64,000 nucleotides of DNA from Eustoma russellianum (taxonomy: Eukaryota; Streptophyta; Magnoliopsida; Gentianales; Gentianaceae). This document shows, piece by piece, positions 21,310 to 31,375 of this stretch. The position numbers and the translations under genes are program-made. The notes below the pieces were generated by a model that saw only the letters and a list, made by a program, of their open reading frames with translations, made no database searches and had not been told where the DNA came from. The first letter of the stretch is position 1. Each line of letters begins with the position of its first letter. Where the stretch lies: positions 13,197,192 to 13,261,191 of the forward strand of contig AP025065.1 of the NCBI GenBank assembly GCA_036186865.1. The letters run 5' to 3'.

Positions 21310-24177
21310 TCATAAATTTGCGGAGGAGAGGTCCAAAGCAAGAGCACTGCGAACAAGTGATGGAAGGGTTTGTCGCGAGTAATATTGAGTACGAGGAAAC
21401 ATCATGGAATGCTGTGCAAGATAATGTGCGGCCATATTTGCTTCCTGGTATACATGAACATAATCCAATTGATGATGTCGTAATAATACCCATAATAGCC
21501 GAAGATGATAGTTCCCAAAGACAGGATTTGGTTGCTTCAAACGCGTAATAAGCTGGGCACAGTCCGTCTCCAGAACGATGGTGCGAAAAAGAGGAAGAAA
21601 ATATAACAGACCAAACAATGCAGTCTGGGCCTCTGCTGCAAACGGCGTACTATGTGGGAGGCAAAAAGAAATTGCCCCCACACAAGCACCCAAATGATCA
21701 CGTAATATTGCACCTCCGGCAGCATTATTCCTACCAACAGAAGCATCAATATTCAACTTTAAGCGTCCGGATGAGGGGGTTTGCCAGCGCAGAAGATGTG
21801 GTCGCGGGGGCCGAATTCTGGGGATCCATGAAAGGTGCAAGGTGTGTGGCACTGCAATTTTTGAGCCTTGTATAGATTTAACCCAAATCTCAATGTCATA
21901 ATGGATTGAAGCCCGAAGAGTAGCAGGAGCAAATGAAATAGAATCCCCATATACTAATGCGGAATATGATCTCCATATACTGTAGACAATAATAGCAGGA
22001 ACGATGATTTTTAAGATCCCAAATAGCGATGAGAATGAGGAACGATACCACCAAGATAACAAATACTGTCGAAGGTGTAACGAAGTGGGCAGTGGGCCAG
22101 ATAATTCAATCGCAAAATAGTGCCAAACATGAAGAATGTGAGTGCAGTAGATGAAAACATGATCCACCGTTGCCGACTGTTGTTTGCAAAATGGACATTG
22201 TGTGGGCCGAAAAGCAGAATATTTACTGATGTAATCCTCAAATGGTAATGCCATGTGGAAGATGCGCCACAAAAACAATTTTATGGACGGAGAATGATGC
22301 TTGTACCAAATGAACTTAGCAGAGAGCAGTGCCGGTCTTGCAACACGGCAAACATTATACGCGGATTTCAGAGAGAACTCACCTGATGCCGTGAGTTTCC
22401 ATGTCAGGTGCTGTCCCGATCCGTCTGTCTGAGCAATGCAGTGAGCATGGATTCGACAAATCAGTTTCCATATCGGAGAATCTGGAAGCCGTGGAATGAA
22501 ATCTCCCCTGCGTCCATATTTTTCATGCATGTATTTACTCCAAAGGGTGTCGTGTTGGTGATATGACCACCATATGCGACAGTGGTATGCCATTTGTAAA
22601 CTCGTAAGATCACGAAGTCCTAGTCCACCTTCTTCAAATGGCATAGCCAGTTTGGACCAAGCAACCCAATGGTGACGACTACCCCAATAAAAAGAGGTCA
22701 TTTTTCTTTCAATGATCTTAATGACTGATTTTGGCAATCCTCCAGCGGCGAAAATATGTAGTGGAAGAGCTGAAATCACAGAGCGAAGTAGTACCAAGCG
22801 ACCAGCTGCCGATAAAAAGCGTGTATGCCATCCCTGTATGCGGTCGTCAATGTGCTGCAAAAGAGATGTACAAAATCTTGCACGATTTATTCCTTTGTGT
22901 AAGAATGATCCAAGATACCGAAATGGCAGGGCAGTGTTACGCATTCCCAATATGGTTTGGAATGCACTACATTGCTGAGATGAAGTGCTGGCAGATGGTA
23001 TGAAACTGCTTTTGTGAAAATTTATTTTTTGGCCAGATGCATTTTCATATGAGGTTAAGAAAGCACGAAAGCGGCGCAGATTACGCTGCGTACCCCGAAG
23101 GAAGATAAGGAGGTCATCTGCATATGCTAAATGTGTGACAGTGAATGGAATGCGTCCCAGTCGAAAAGGTTGCAGTCTGCCAGAATCAACTAAAAATTTG
23201 ATGCCTCTGCTAAAACCCTCCGAAGATAAAATGAATAGTAGCGGAGAAAGCGGATCACCCTGTTTTACACCTCTGTATGGCCTGAAAGAAGTTGAGGGCT
23301 GCCCATTAATCAATAGTGACAGTGTTGTTGTGCTCAAGTGGTTTAATATTATCCGAATAAAGAAAGCAGAGAAGCCAAATTGACGCAATAATAATTCCAA
23401 ATACTCCCAGCTGACGCGGTCAAATGCTTTCATCATGTCCAATTTCAAGCATAGCTGGGAACCCCCTTTGTCAAGCATATGTATCATCTCACGTGCCATA
23501 AGAACTTGGGAAGAGATATCATGACCTGGCAATAAACCTGTCTGTTCTGGAGATATCAACTTATGAAGCAAAGTGCCCAATCGTGTAGCAATAATTCTGG
23601 TGCAAACTTTACTCAGAAAATTTGTAAGGCATATCGGCCGGAAGTCACTGAAAGTCTGAGGAGACTGAGTCTTTGGGATCAATGTAATCAACGCACTAGC
23701 CATGACGGAGGGTTGTGGAACACCTAGAAAGAACTCCTGTACCGCTTTAGCAACGTCAGCATGAATAATTGTCCAACAAGTTCGATAAAATTTACCATGA
23801 AATCCATCCGGCCCAACTGCACTCTGCGGATCTAAATGCCATACTGCTTCTTTAACTTCTGCTGCTGTCGGTAATTGCGTAAGCATAATATTGTCATCTC
23901 TTGTTATCAGACATGGTATATGTGATAATATGACTGAATGATCATGTGTAGGCTCCCTTGCAAATAAGGCTGTGTAAAAAGATACTGCTTCTTCCATTAT
24001 GTCCGATGGTGTCGTATGTAATGTGCCCGATGCGGAGCGAATTTGTTGAATGCGAAGAGTAGTGCGCCGTCCTTTGACAATAGAGTGGAAATATCGGGTA
24101 TTTGCATCACCCTCATTTATCCATTTGATCCTCGCTTTCTGTTTCCAAAAATGCAACTCATAACTAGCTGCCTGCAA
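21310..24177 (-). CDS. LINE ORF2: reverse transcriptase, zinc finger, RNase H (955 aa, intact)
   Basis: The frame opens in the linker (ASYELHFWKQKARIKW; the first ATG is probably not the natural start) and contains RT motifs FRPICLTNFLSKV, LKLDMMKAFDRVSWEYL, GVKQGDPLSPLLF and the catalytic YADDLLIF. The zinc-binding motif of plant LINE RTs is CPFCKQQSATVDHVFIYC (roughly residue 650). The C-terminal RNase H has LNIDASVG with catalytic Asp, an AEAQTALFGL block with catalytic Glu, and LETDCAQL with Asp. It would perform target-primed reverse transcription and remove RNA. The missing N-terminal endonuclease lies upstream in another frame (24332-25813), separated by two frameshifts and stops near 24245-24332. 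Confidence 0.9.
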   Translation of the reverse strand: MQAASYELHFWKQKARIKWINEGDANTRYFHSIVKGRRTTLRIQQIRSASGTLHTTPSDIMEEAVSFYTALFAREPTHDHSVILSHIPCLITRDDNIMLTQLPTAAEVKEAVWHLDPQSAVGPDGFHGKFYRTCWTIIHADVAKAVQEFFLGVPQPSVMASALITLIPKTQSPQTFSDFRPICLTNFLSKVCTRIIATRLGTLLHKLISPEQTGLLPGHDISSQVLMAREMIHMLDKGGSQLCLKLDMMKAFDRVSWEYLELLLRQFGFSAFFIRIILNHLSTTTLSLLINGQPSTSFRPYRGVKQGDPLSPLLFILSSEGFSRGIKFLVDSGRLQPFRLGRIPFTVTHLAYADDLLIFLRGTQRNLRRFRAFLTSYENASGQKINFHKSSFIPSASTSSQQCSAFQTILGMRNTALPFRYLGSFLHKGINRARFCTSLLQHIDDRIQGWHTRFLSAAGRLVLLRSVISALPLHIFAAGGLPKSVIKIIERKMTSFYWGSRHHWVAWSKLAMPFEEGGLGLRDLTSLQMAYHCRIWWSYHQHDTLWSKYMHEKYGRRGDFIPRLPDSPIWKLICRIHAHCIAQTDGSGQHLTWKLTASGEFSLKSAYNVCRVARPALLSAKFIWYKHHSPSIKLFLWRIFHMALPFEDYISKYSAFRPTQCPFCKQQSATVDHVFIYCTHILHVWHYFAIELSGPLPTSLHLRQYLLSWWYRSSFSSLFGILKIIVPAIIVYSIWRSYSALVYGDSISFAPATLRASIHYDIEIWVKSIQGSKIAVPHTLHLSWIPRIRPPRPHLLRWQTPSSGRLKLNIDASVGRNNAAGGAILRDHLGACVGAISFCLPHSTPFAAEAQTALFGLLYFLPLFRTIVLETDCAQLITRLKQPNPVFGNYHLRLLWVLLRHHQLDYVHVYQEANMAAHYLAQHSMMFPRTQYYSRQTLPSLVRSALALDLSSANL

Positions 24178-24331
24178 GTACTCAGCTTTCGCATGGTGGT
24201 ATGCCTGTCTAGTTATGTCGGTGGGGTTAGCCTCCCGAGTGCCTCAGCATGATTCAGATGTGATTCCGCATGCATGAGATTTTGGAAAATATTACCGAAA
24301 ATGTCTTTATTCCAACGTTAGATGTCTTTTT

Positions 24332-26374
24332 TCAGAGAAAATAATTTCGAATAAAACCATACATACCTCCTGTTGTTGGATATGAAGACCATGCATTCTG
24401 CATGTAAGAATAAAAATCCGGATGAAGCAACCAGCAATCCAAGAAACGGAACGTTCTATGTCCACTGGAAGTATTGAGTCGACATTTAAAGAGTAAAGGC
24501 GTGTGGTCTAAAGTAACCCTCAGAAGATGTGTTAACTGCATGTCCTCAAACACATCTTGGAAAGCTGAGTTAATAAATATCCAATCTAGTCTGCGGCGAA
24601 CACGACCAAGGCCCCTTCCATCTGCCCAAGTAAATCTGGGTCCCTGATATGATGGTGCCATAAGTGAACAATGTCCAATGCAATCATTCAAGTCCTGTAA
24701 AAACATCAGTGATGGATGTGAACGGCCTTGGTGATCTCTCAGTTCACGAAAAGTATTAAAATCTCCGCCAATTAACCAAGAAAGAGTGGAGGAATCAGCA
24801 AAGGCACATAAAGAATTCCAAAGTGGTCGACGTGAGGGTGCCGTGTGCTGGGCGTAGACAACAGAGAAAACAAACTGGAATTGCAGCGGAAGAAACAGCA
24901 GAGTAAAATGGACAACTTGTTCTTGATCACATGTAGCACGTAAGTGGAAATCTGAGTCATTCCAGAAAATCCAAATTGTTTCGGATTGAGATACATACCA
25001 TTTGGTGAAGCCAAGTCGTAACCCAAACGCGTCAATATTAGATGGAGCATGCTTTGGTTCTATCAGAACAAGTAAATGTAAGCGATGTTCAGTAATTAAA
25101 TGTCGCAATCTAGGTAAAGAGGCACGCAAGCCTCGAATATTCCATATTAATGTATTCATTGAGAAAGAGTGTTTAGCACTTCCCTGTATGATATGTGATG
25201 CACTTCGCATAAGAATCGTAGATGGTGGCAGTGGAGGTAAATCCTTCCGCGCCCGGCGTTTTCGACGAGGGACAACTGGTATAAATTCTACCTCCTCTGG
25301 GGCTTCTTGGAGGCGCGATATCAAGACCTCGCCATCTGCTGATGGTGGAAGCAGTGACCTTAATTCCACAGTTGCATCCTCAGGGGGTAATTCGGCGTCC
25401 GATGAATGACCAAAATCATTATGTGATGGATGAGTCGGGAGTGGAGGTTCTGGGGCATCACAGAAGATTTCTGGATGAGCTTCATCATCATGTTCGCGTA
25501 AAAGGTCGGGCTCATCAACGGTGGCAGTCGGAGGAGCTTGTGCTGGGGTCGTAGTGGGCGAACCATCTAGTGGAGGCTCTGTCACTTTCTTCTTCTTGAT
25601 AGGTGTCCAACGCTGAGATTTTGGGCGAGATGGCGGAGGCGGGGGTGGCGGTGGAATAGAAGAAGTCGATGTAGCACATGCCCCCAGTGCATGTCCCAAA
25701 CGTCGGCAGTTAGTGCAAAACAAAGGAAGATCTTCATAGATAATAGGTTGCAGTATATATCTATTTCTTTCCTGTAGGTAAATCTTCTGAGGAAGTTCCT
25801 GAGAAACATCCACCTCAACTCAAATTCTAGCGACAGATGGTCGCAGGCCGTCGGATGTAGCAACGTCCAACTTGATTGGTGTGCCAACAGGGCGTACAAT
25901 CTCAAATAATGCTTCACGACGATGCAAATGAATAGTGAGGCCAGGCAAAGCAACCCATATAGGGACAATAGGGACATCAGCTGTTGGATCAAAGTCAACT
26001 GTCCATTTTGTGATGCGCATATGGCATCCTGAAATATGCCATGAACGCCGATAGAAGCAGCGCAAGTAATCTGCCTCATTGCAAAAATTTAACAAAATAT
26101 GTGTAGCGTCAATGAGGGTGATTCGAAGATCATGATGGAATCCGATTTTTTCAAACACATCTCTGATAACCTTCAATGGTGGTCGACCATACCAAAATGT
26201 ACCCACTAAAGAGTATTTGAATGGCGCAGCAAGTTCTTCAATTTCCGAATCCAAAAAAGAGATCAAGGGAATACCTTTATAGCGAGAGACTGTTTTTGGT
26301 GCAATGTTAATCACTTGAGAAGAGGAAGCTCCGGAAACAACAGCCGCAAACGAAAGTTGTGGCTCAGGAGGCAT
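24332..26374 (-). pseudogene. LINE ORF1-like and APE endonuclease in one frame (one stop)
   Basis: From ATG at 26374 (MPPEPQLSFAAVV) the frame has a DUF4283-type domain (YGRPPLKVIRDVFEKIGF, YRRSWHISGCHMRITKW), then a single TGA at 25820-25822, probably a CGA to TGA change. It continues in the same frame with the knuckle CTNCRRLGHALGAC, a long Pro/Glu-rich linker, and the endonuclease starting MNTLIWNIRGLRA. Endonuclease landmarks are LLVLIEPKH, WLIGGDFNTFRELRDHQGR, LDWIFINSAF and LDHTPL. It ends at NYFL-stop, where the RT linker changes frame. The nucleic-acid chaperone part and nuclease thus share one reading frame. Confidence 0.85.
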
Positions 26375-26612
26375 TGTGATGACCGAAAATAGCACCGAAA
26401 ATAGCAGGCTGGTTCTGTGAATTTACCAATGGAATTCTGTGTGAGTGGTGTTAATTGTTTCGGATGAAAATCAGCCAGCAAAATTGGCAGGCCGCAATCG
26501 GAGAATGACCGAGGGCAGCAGTCAGCGGCGGCGGTTAAAGCCGCAGGGACGTGATCGCCGAAGCCAGTCTTCCGTGATCGCCGGAGCTCACATCCACAAT
26601 CTCTTTTTTCCA

Positions 26613-26614
26613 TG

Positions 26615-26704
<90 letters not shown>
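26613..26704. repeat. (TA)n microsatellite next to the LINE
   Basis: About 90 bp of alternating AT. It belongs to the copia LTR (D1 has the same run at 15021-15057) and is the LINE target. The YIYIYI reading frames over it are not genes. Confidence 0.92.
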
Positions 26705-26708
<4 letters not shown>

Positions 26709-27024
26709 TGTGGAGAAGAACTTTCCATTTGAGATTTGTTGACGAATAAGCATTTTCAATTATATCTCCTTAAGCACTTCGTTAAAGGAACTAGTGTAGT
26801 TTATTTAACATGTCACCTGAAAATAGTGTAAATACAACAAATGTTTGCCATATGATTTAAGCCTTAACGCTTCATGGCACGTTAGTCCAACAATGATATA
26901 TATAAAACATATAAAGCATATTTATCATGTACGCATGTCATGTAATACTTAAATCATGCATTTCGAAATCACATAACATTCAAATCATGCATTTTGAAAT
27001 CATTCAAATCCCAGTTTTTCAACA
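26705..27024 (-). repeat. Copia D2 3' LTR, first 0.3 kb
   Basis: Minus-strand LTR start TGTTGAAAAACTGGG at 27024, just after the purine tract AAAAGGGAGATAT. It matches the first 350 bp of the D1 LTR up to the TA run, then is split by the LINE. Confidence 0.85.
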
Positions 27025-27300
27025 ATATCTCCCTTTTGATGATTTGCAAAATAACCTCTAGTCATGATTTAAATGTGTCTACAAACATGCATTCATAACT
27101 TGTAATTTCAAAATCTGAATTTCAAAACTCCCCCTTAAGTTGTCCTCCCCCTTAAGTCAATCTCTCCCCTTAAATCATGATTTTCTCCACCTTTATTTTG
27201 TAAAACACATAAAAAAAGATGCAATTAGTAGAAATAGCAATAAATATAAATTTATACCATATCAACCGAAATCATGCCTAATTTAGATCGTAGATTTTCT
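27025..27300 (-). other. Copia D2 3' noncoding region with purine tracts
   Basis: On the minus strand several purine tracts (for example AAGGGGGAGGAC near 27150 and AAAAGGGAGATAT at the LTR) precede the LTR, parallel to 14460-14659 in D1. No coding frame. Confidence 0.65.
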
Positions 27301-27775
27301 TACTTGGCTTGATTAAGGGCTTTTGTGAATATGTCGGCTACTTGTTCTTCAGTGCAAACGTGTTCTATAATGATACCGCCACTATTCACATGCATTTGAT
27401 AAAGTTTAAAATCCTTTAGACAAGCAGTAGCAAGTAATAATCGTATAGCTTCTAAACGTGTTATGGGTGCAAATGTCATAATCTATTCCCTCTTCTTGAT
27501 TATATCCTTGTGCTACAAGCCTAGCTTTATTTCTAACCACTTTACCATCCGCATTCCTTTTATTTTTAAATACCCATTCGTACCCATTATTGTTTTATCT
27601 TGTGGTCGGGGTACTAAATCCCATACGCCATTTCTTGTAAATTGATTTAATTTGTCATGCATAGCATCAATCCAAGAAGAATTATTCAAAGCATCAAGCA
27701 CATTCTTTGGTTCTATTTCAAAAATCATAGCATAGAATTGATTGATTTTATCTTGATCTATTCTTCTACATGGTC
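27301..27775 (-). pseudogene. Copia D2 RT start fused to RNase H end (internal deletion)
   Basis: Minus-strand RT N-terminus: INQFYAMIFEIEPKNVLDAL, SSWIDAMHDKLNQF, GVWDLVPRPQDKTI, then QGYNQEEGIDYD, TRLEAIRLL-type text and FKLYQM. There the catalytic part of RT and most of RNase H are missing; the text continues in HVNSGGIIIEHVCTEEQVAD and IFTKALNQAK, the end of RNase H. The junction is near 27392. Stops also occur (near 27513 and 27450). Element G is inserted immediately upstream, at 27781. Copia integrase text before G (GDISQGI, 42860) joins directly to this frame. Confidence 0.82.
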
Positions 27776-27780
27776 GTATA
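27776..27780. repeat. Target site duplication of G (left)
   Basis: GTATA, repeated at 42857-42861. Confidence 0.92.
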
Positions 27781-27824
27781 TGTAGCGCCCCGTACTCGGC
27801 TACCCCTCGTACGGTGCACCCGCC

Positions 27825-27848
27825 GTACTTTCCCTTTCAGAAAAGTAC
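27825..27848 (-). other. U5 hairpin (G 3' LTR)
   Basis: On the minus strand GTACTTTTC pairs with GGGAAAGTAC, beside the CGGCGGGTGCACCG box. It corresponds in position to CGTAGTC/GACTACG of the T1 family, with paired changes. The same hairpin is at 39503-39526 in the 5' LTR. Confidence 0.5.
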
Positions 27849-28089
27849 AAAGCGTCGATACTTAACTCGTAAAACCCATGGATAAACATGGATTACAAAG
27901 TCACGATCTTAACAGGTAGATAAAATATGGCAGAATTTGAACTTTAATCCGAAAGCGTCAAATCGCGAATACATAGCAAAATTATACAAACGTTATCCGA
28001 AAAGAGTCCGAAAGTAGCTAAGTCCCAAAATGTCCCAAAGGCTCATCAAAAGCTTTCATCATCATTCCCCTAACAGCGACTTCAATAAC

Positions 28090-28146
28090 CTATGGGTATG
28101 GCATCCTTGGCTCATCATCAATCCACTCGACTTCATTTCCTGGCTC
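28090..28146 (-). other. Acidic micro-ORF in the G LTR
   Basis: Reads EPGNEVEWIDDEPRMPYP then TAG, just after CCCCCCAG following a T-rich tract. Identical in the 5' LTR (39768-39824). The F LTR has EPDNAKIEWIEDEPRVPYP and the same TAG (62735-62794). Confidence 0.42.
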
Positions 28147-28530
28147 TGGGGGGAAAAATAAATGGGTGAGCGACAAAGTCGCCAGCAAGTATACAATAAC
28201 ACCGTACAATAAAGAGAAAACGGCATACAAGAATCAAACCCCAATTCCTTAAGTTAAAACGTACCTGTTAATACCTTTTCGAAGCATCATACTTAAAATC
28301 ATATCAATACTTAGCTAAGATCTAAATGTCACCACTTAGTTAGATTCTACGTGCTATAGCCAACTTTACTTCTATGAAAAGGTATCATGCATAATGTGTA
28401 TGAAAATGTGAATGCGATGCAAATGCAACGGAAAACATTCTTTCTTTTCGTTTTCGACATGCTCATAAAAATACTTGAACTTTCCTTTCTTTCTTTTAAA
28501 TCATGCTTATCATAAAACAAGAGAGTGTGT

Positions 28531-28697
28531 CAGCCTATTATACCGGGCATGACTCGGTTCTTATAACATGATCACCTTCAGGTCTATTATACCGGACCTG
28601 GCTCGGTTCTTATACTCTTCAGACCTATTATACCGGGCCTGGATCGGTTCTTATATTTCATCAGACCTATTATACCGGGCCTGGATCGGTTCTTATA
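28531..28697. repeat. Four-unit tandem repeat in the G 3' LTR
   Basis: Units of about 41 bp with CCTATTATACCGGGCCTGG and TCGGTTCTTATA. The same array is at 40209-40375 in the 5' LTR. Position and the flanking GATCAATTAACCCTGG correspond to the seven-unit array of the F LTR. Confidence 0.85.
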
Positions 28698-29198
28698 CTT
28701 CTTCGGATCAATTAACCCTGGATCTGTAGCGGGTTAAGCTGGCCAGAAGGGACGAAATTCTTTCAAAACAGAAACTTTATATAAAACATCAATAAAATCA
28801 TGAGCATGTAACATATGAGCATGTCAATGCAAGTGCATGGGATGCAACATGATAAAATGCACTTATAACATCATAAACAACTTTCTTCATGGGCTAGAAA
28901 ACGATCCAGCAGCATGTCCTGTATTGTCCGGCCTCAAAATCAACCTTTTGAGCCTATTTTCCAGAAACTAAAAATATGGACATGCACCACATGATCTTAA
29001 CTACATTCTGTACAAATTTCATGCGATTTTGACAAGCGTAGGTACCTCAATAAAAATAATTCCCAACAAGGGTACAACAGAAATTCTGTTGCACTCTCAA
29101 CTCCATTCCTTACCTTGTCTCCATCCATAAACTTATCATGGGGCTCACTTAGCGCCTGTAAATCTTTCCTATTTCCTTTATGAACAATATTCAAATGC

Positions 29199-29203
29199 CC
29201 ATT
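29199..29203. repeat. Target site duplication of the solo LTR (left)
   Basis: CCATT, repeated at 32341-32345; single copy in the empty site of the G 5' LTR. Confidence 0.93.
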
Positions 29204-29469
29204 TGTAGCGCCCCGGCCCGATACTGCCATCGGAACCAGTGCACCCGCCGTAGTCTACTATGAGAACTACGAAGCGTCAAAGCGGATCAAGCATTCATCA
29301 TCTATGACGTAAGATAAATCAGCGGAAACGTTGATAAATTTAAAACTTCATCGTCATTAAAACCAGAAAATGCAGCGGAATTAAAAAGTGTTTGGTCATC
29401 TAGCGAACATAAATATCAGAACAACATAACAACATTGAGTTTCCAATCTCAGAGAAAATAATCCAGCAT

Positions 29470-29547
29470 CTATCTATCCCCATGTTCGTCATCCCATTGA
29501 GCCCACTCGCCATCGTCCTCGATAAATATCAACTCATATTCAGGCTC
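29470..29547 (-). other. Acidic micro-ORF in the solo LTR
   Basis: EPEYELIFIEDDGEWAQWDD and then five residues to TAG; no length change against the T1 copies. The internal Met of T1 is Leu here. Preceded by TCCTTTTCAG. Confidence 0.4.
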
Positions 29548-29960
29548 ACCTGAAAAGGAATAGAGTAACTGTTCTTAGCGAAATTATCGCCAGCAAGTAA
29601 CCCGTCTATACACCTTACGGAATCACACACGACGAGTCACCAGTGTATAAATCATTGCCCAAAATATAGGTGCTCGGGTTAACAAATAGCATCTCAATAA
29701 GAATTACTCAAAACTGATAAAGCACATATATGGTACACGGGTACGAGAACAAACATATATTAAAACAATGTATCACATAAACAAGTCATAAACTAACCAC
29801 GTTTCTTGCATATCAAGTCTTATGCTTCGTGTATCATGATGCATGTACTTCTTTAAAATCACACACAACACCCATGCATATGTCTTCTTTCATAAACATG
29901 TCATGCGTGTCACTTCACAAAACATTTCATCACACTTCATATCATATTCTTCGCGTAGCA

Positions 29961-30336
29961 GAACTTTATACCCTGTGGGTGATCAGTCCACAGCAAACAT
30001 AACTTTATACCCCGTGCTGAAAGGTCCACGGCCCTATATCATATAACTTTATACCCCGTGCTAAAAGGTCCACGGCCCCATTACATATATCATATATCCG
30101 TGCTGAAAGGTCCACGGCCCCATTACATATATCATATATCCGTGCTGAAAGGTCCACGGCCCCATAAAATAACTTTATTTTCCGTGCTGATAGGTCCACG
30201 GCCCCATAAAATAACTTTATTTTCCGTGCTGATAGGTCCACGGCCCCATAAAATACTTTATACCCTGCTGTTGATTCACAGATCACGCTTTTATACCCTA
30301 CTTTCGCAGGCGTGACTTTTATACCCTGCGATCAAC
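29961..30336 (-). promoter_or_regulatory. Hairpin plus TATA array in the solo LTR (six units)
   Basis: On the plus strand CCGTGCTGAAAGGTCCACGG-type units occur at about 30011, 30056, 30099, 30140, 30182 and 30225, between TTTATACCC boxes. T1 LTRs have four and three units. Probable promoter, inferred. Confidence 0.6.
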
Positions 30337-31064
30337 CAGCAGCCATCTTGTCTTTCGAAAACTTCAAACTTTTCTTGTAAACACATGTTCTTTCGCAAAG
30401 CAATTCTCAAATCAAATGCAAGTGCCCATGTCATGATGCAGAATGCTCATGTAACATCATATCAGACGTGTAAACATGCACACACACTTTACATATCAAG
30501 TACAAAGTCCTGAACCCCTATCACATTCTGCTCGTATCATTTCATGTCCCTTCGTATTACGAAATCATCTCGAGTTCACACTTAACCCTGCTCGTTCATA
30601 CTTCCTCAAACACACCCTTTTCGTACCATTTTGTGCTCTTTCATATTGCTAACTCACTTTGGATTCATACCTAACTTTACTCATTCACACTTAACGTTTA
30701 CTACTCAAATACACCTCATTCATACCACTTCATGCCCTTTCGTATCACGAATCCACTTCGAATTCATACTTAACCCTACTCATTCACACTTAATGTTTAC
30801 AACTCTAGCACACTTTCAAAACACTTTGTAATTTATGAGCAATGGAAGATAATAAAGGTATCTCACACACACCTCTTACATAACAAGTATACGGTCTTGC
30901 ACCTCAAACACTCCCTGTTTGTATCTTTCCAAGTCCGTTCGTCTCACTAATTCACTTGGGATTCAATCTTATACCTACTTGATCAAACTTACCATCTACA
31001 CCTCGATTATACCTCAAATACCCTTGCATTTTATGTTCAAAAGAAGTGTATAATGTTACTACAC

Positions 31065-31375
31065 ATACATAGAGCGCCTAAAGGGTCAAAAAGACTTCCA
31101 GTATATTTGGAACGCCACTTGAGGCGCCTAAAGTGACATAGAGCGCCTATACTAGGCGTTCGAAGTGTTCGGGGATGTTCCATAGACATTGAACGCCTAC
31201 ATGAAGTGCCTAATGTGACATAGAGCGCCTAATGTAGGTGTTCGAAGTGTTCTGACGGTTCTAAATTGCAGTTTTTCTGTACGGGAAAGCTTCAGGACAC
31301 ATTGAACGCTACATTAGGCGCCTAATGTGACTTGAAGCGCCTAATGTAGGCGTTCGAAGTGTTCTGACGATGCCA
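31065..31375 (-). repeat. Palindrome array in the solo LTR
   Basis: Repeated CATTAGGCGCCTAATG-type cores separated by CACTTCGAACGCC text, as in the other T1-family LTRs. Confidence 0.7.

Larger units (their letters stand above)
20431..26612 (-). mobile_element. L1-type LINE with RNase H domain
   Basis: Non-LTR retrotransposon inserted in the TA repeat of the copia LTR. From high to low coordinates: short 5' UTR (26612-26375), ORF1-like DUF4283 and CCHC part, endonuclease, RT, zinc finger, RNase H, then a repetitive 3' UTR. The LTR sequence resumes on both sides. No clear poly(A) tail or target duplication could be fixed because both ends lie in A/T-rich repeats, so the borders are approximate (within about 30 bp). 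The 955-codon RT to RNase H frame is intact, so the insertion is not ancient. Confidence 0.85.

Noticed and set aside
20829..21356. 175-codon minus frame after the LINE
   Set aside because: It overlaps the RNase H end in another frame and consists of the repeated 3' UTR block; no start context or known domain. Treated as repeat.
21273..23383. Several plus-strand frames of 70-91 codons
   Set aside because: They are antisense to the intact LINE RT/RNase H frame and show no domain.
26445..26759. Reading frames with long Tyr-Ile repeats on both strands
   Set aside because: They are translations of a (TA)n microsatellite next to the LINE.
30005..30315. Repetitive frames (DLSARIYDICNGAV and similar)
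   Set aside because: Translations of the LTR hairpin/TATA array; the array varies in copy number and no start or stop is conserved, so not protein coding.
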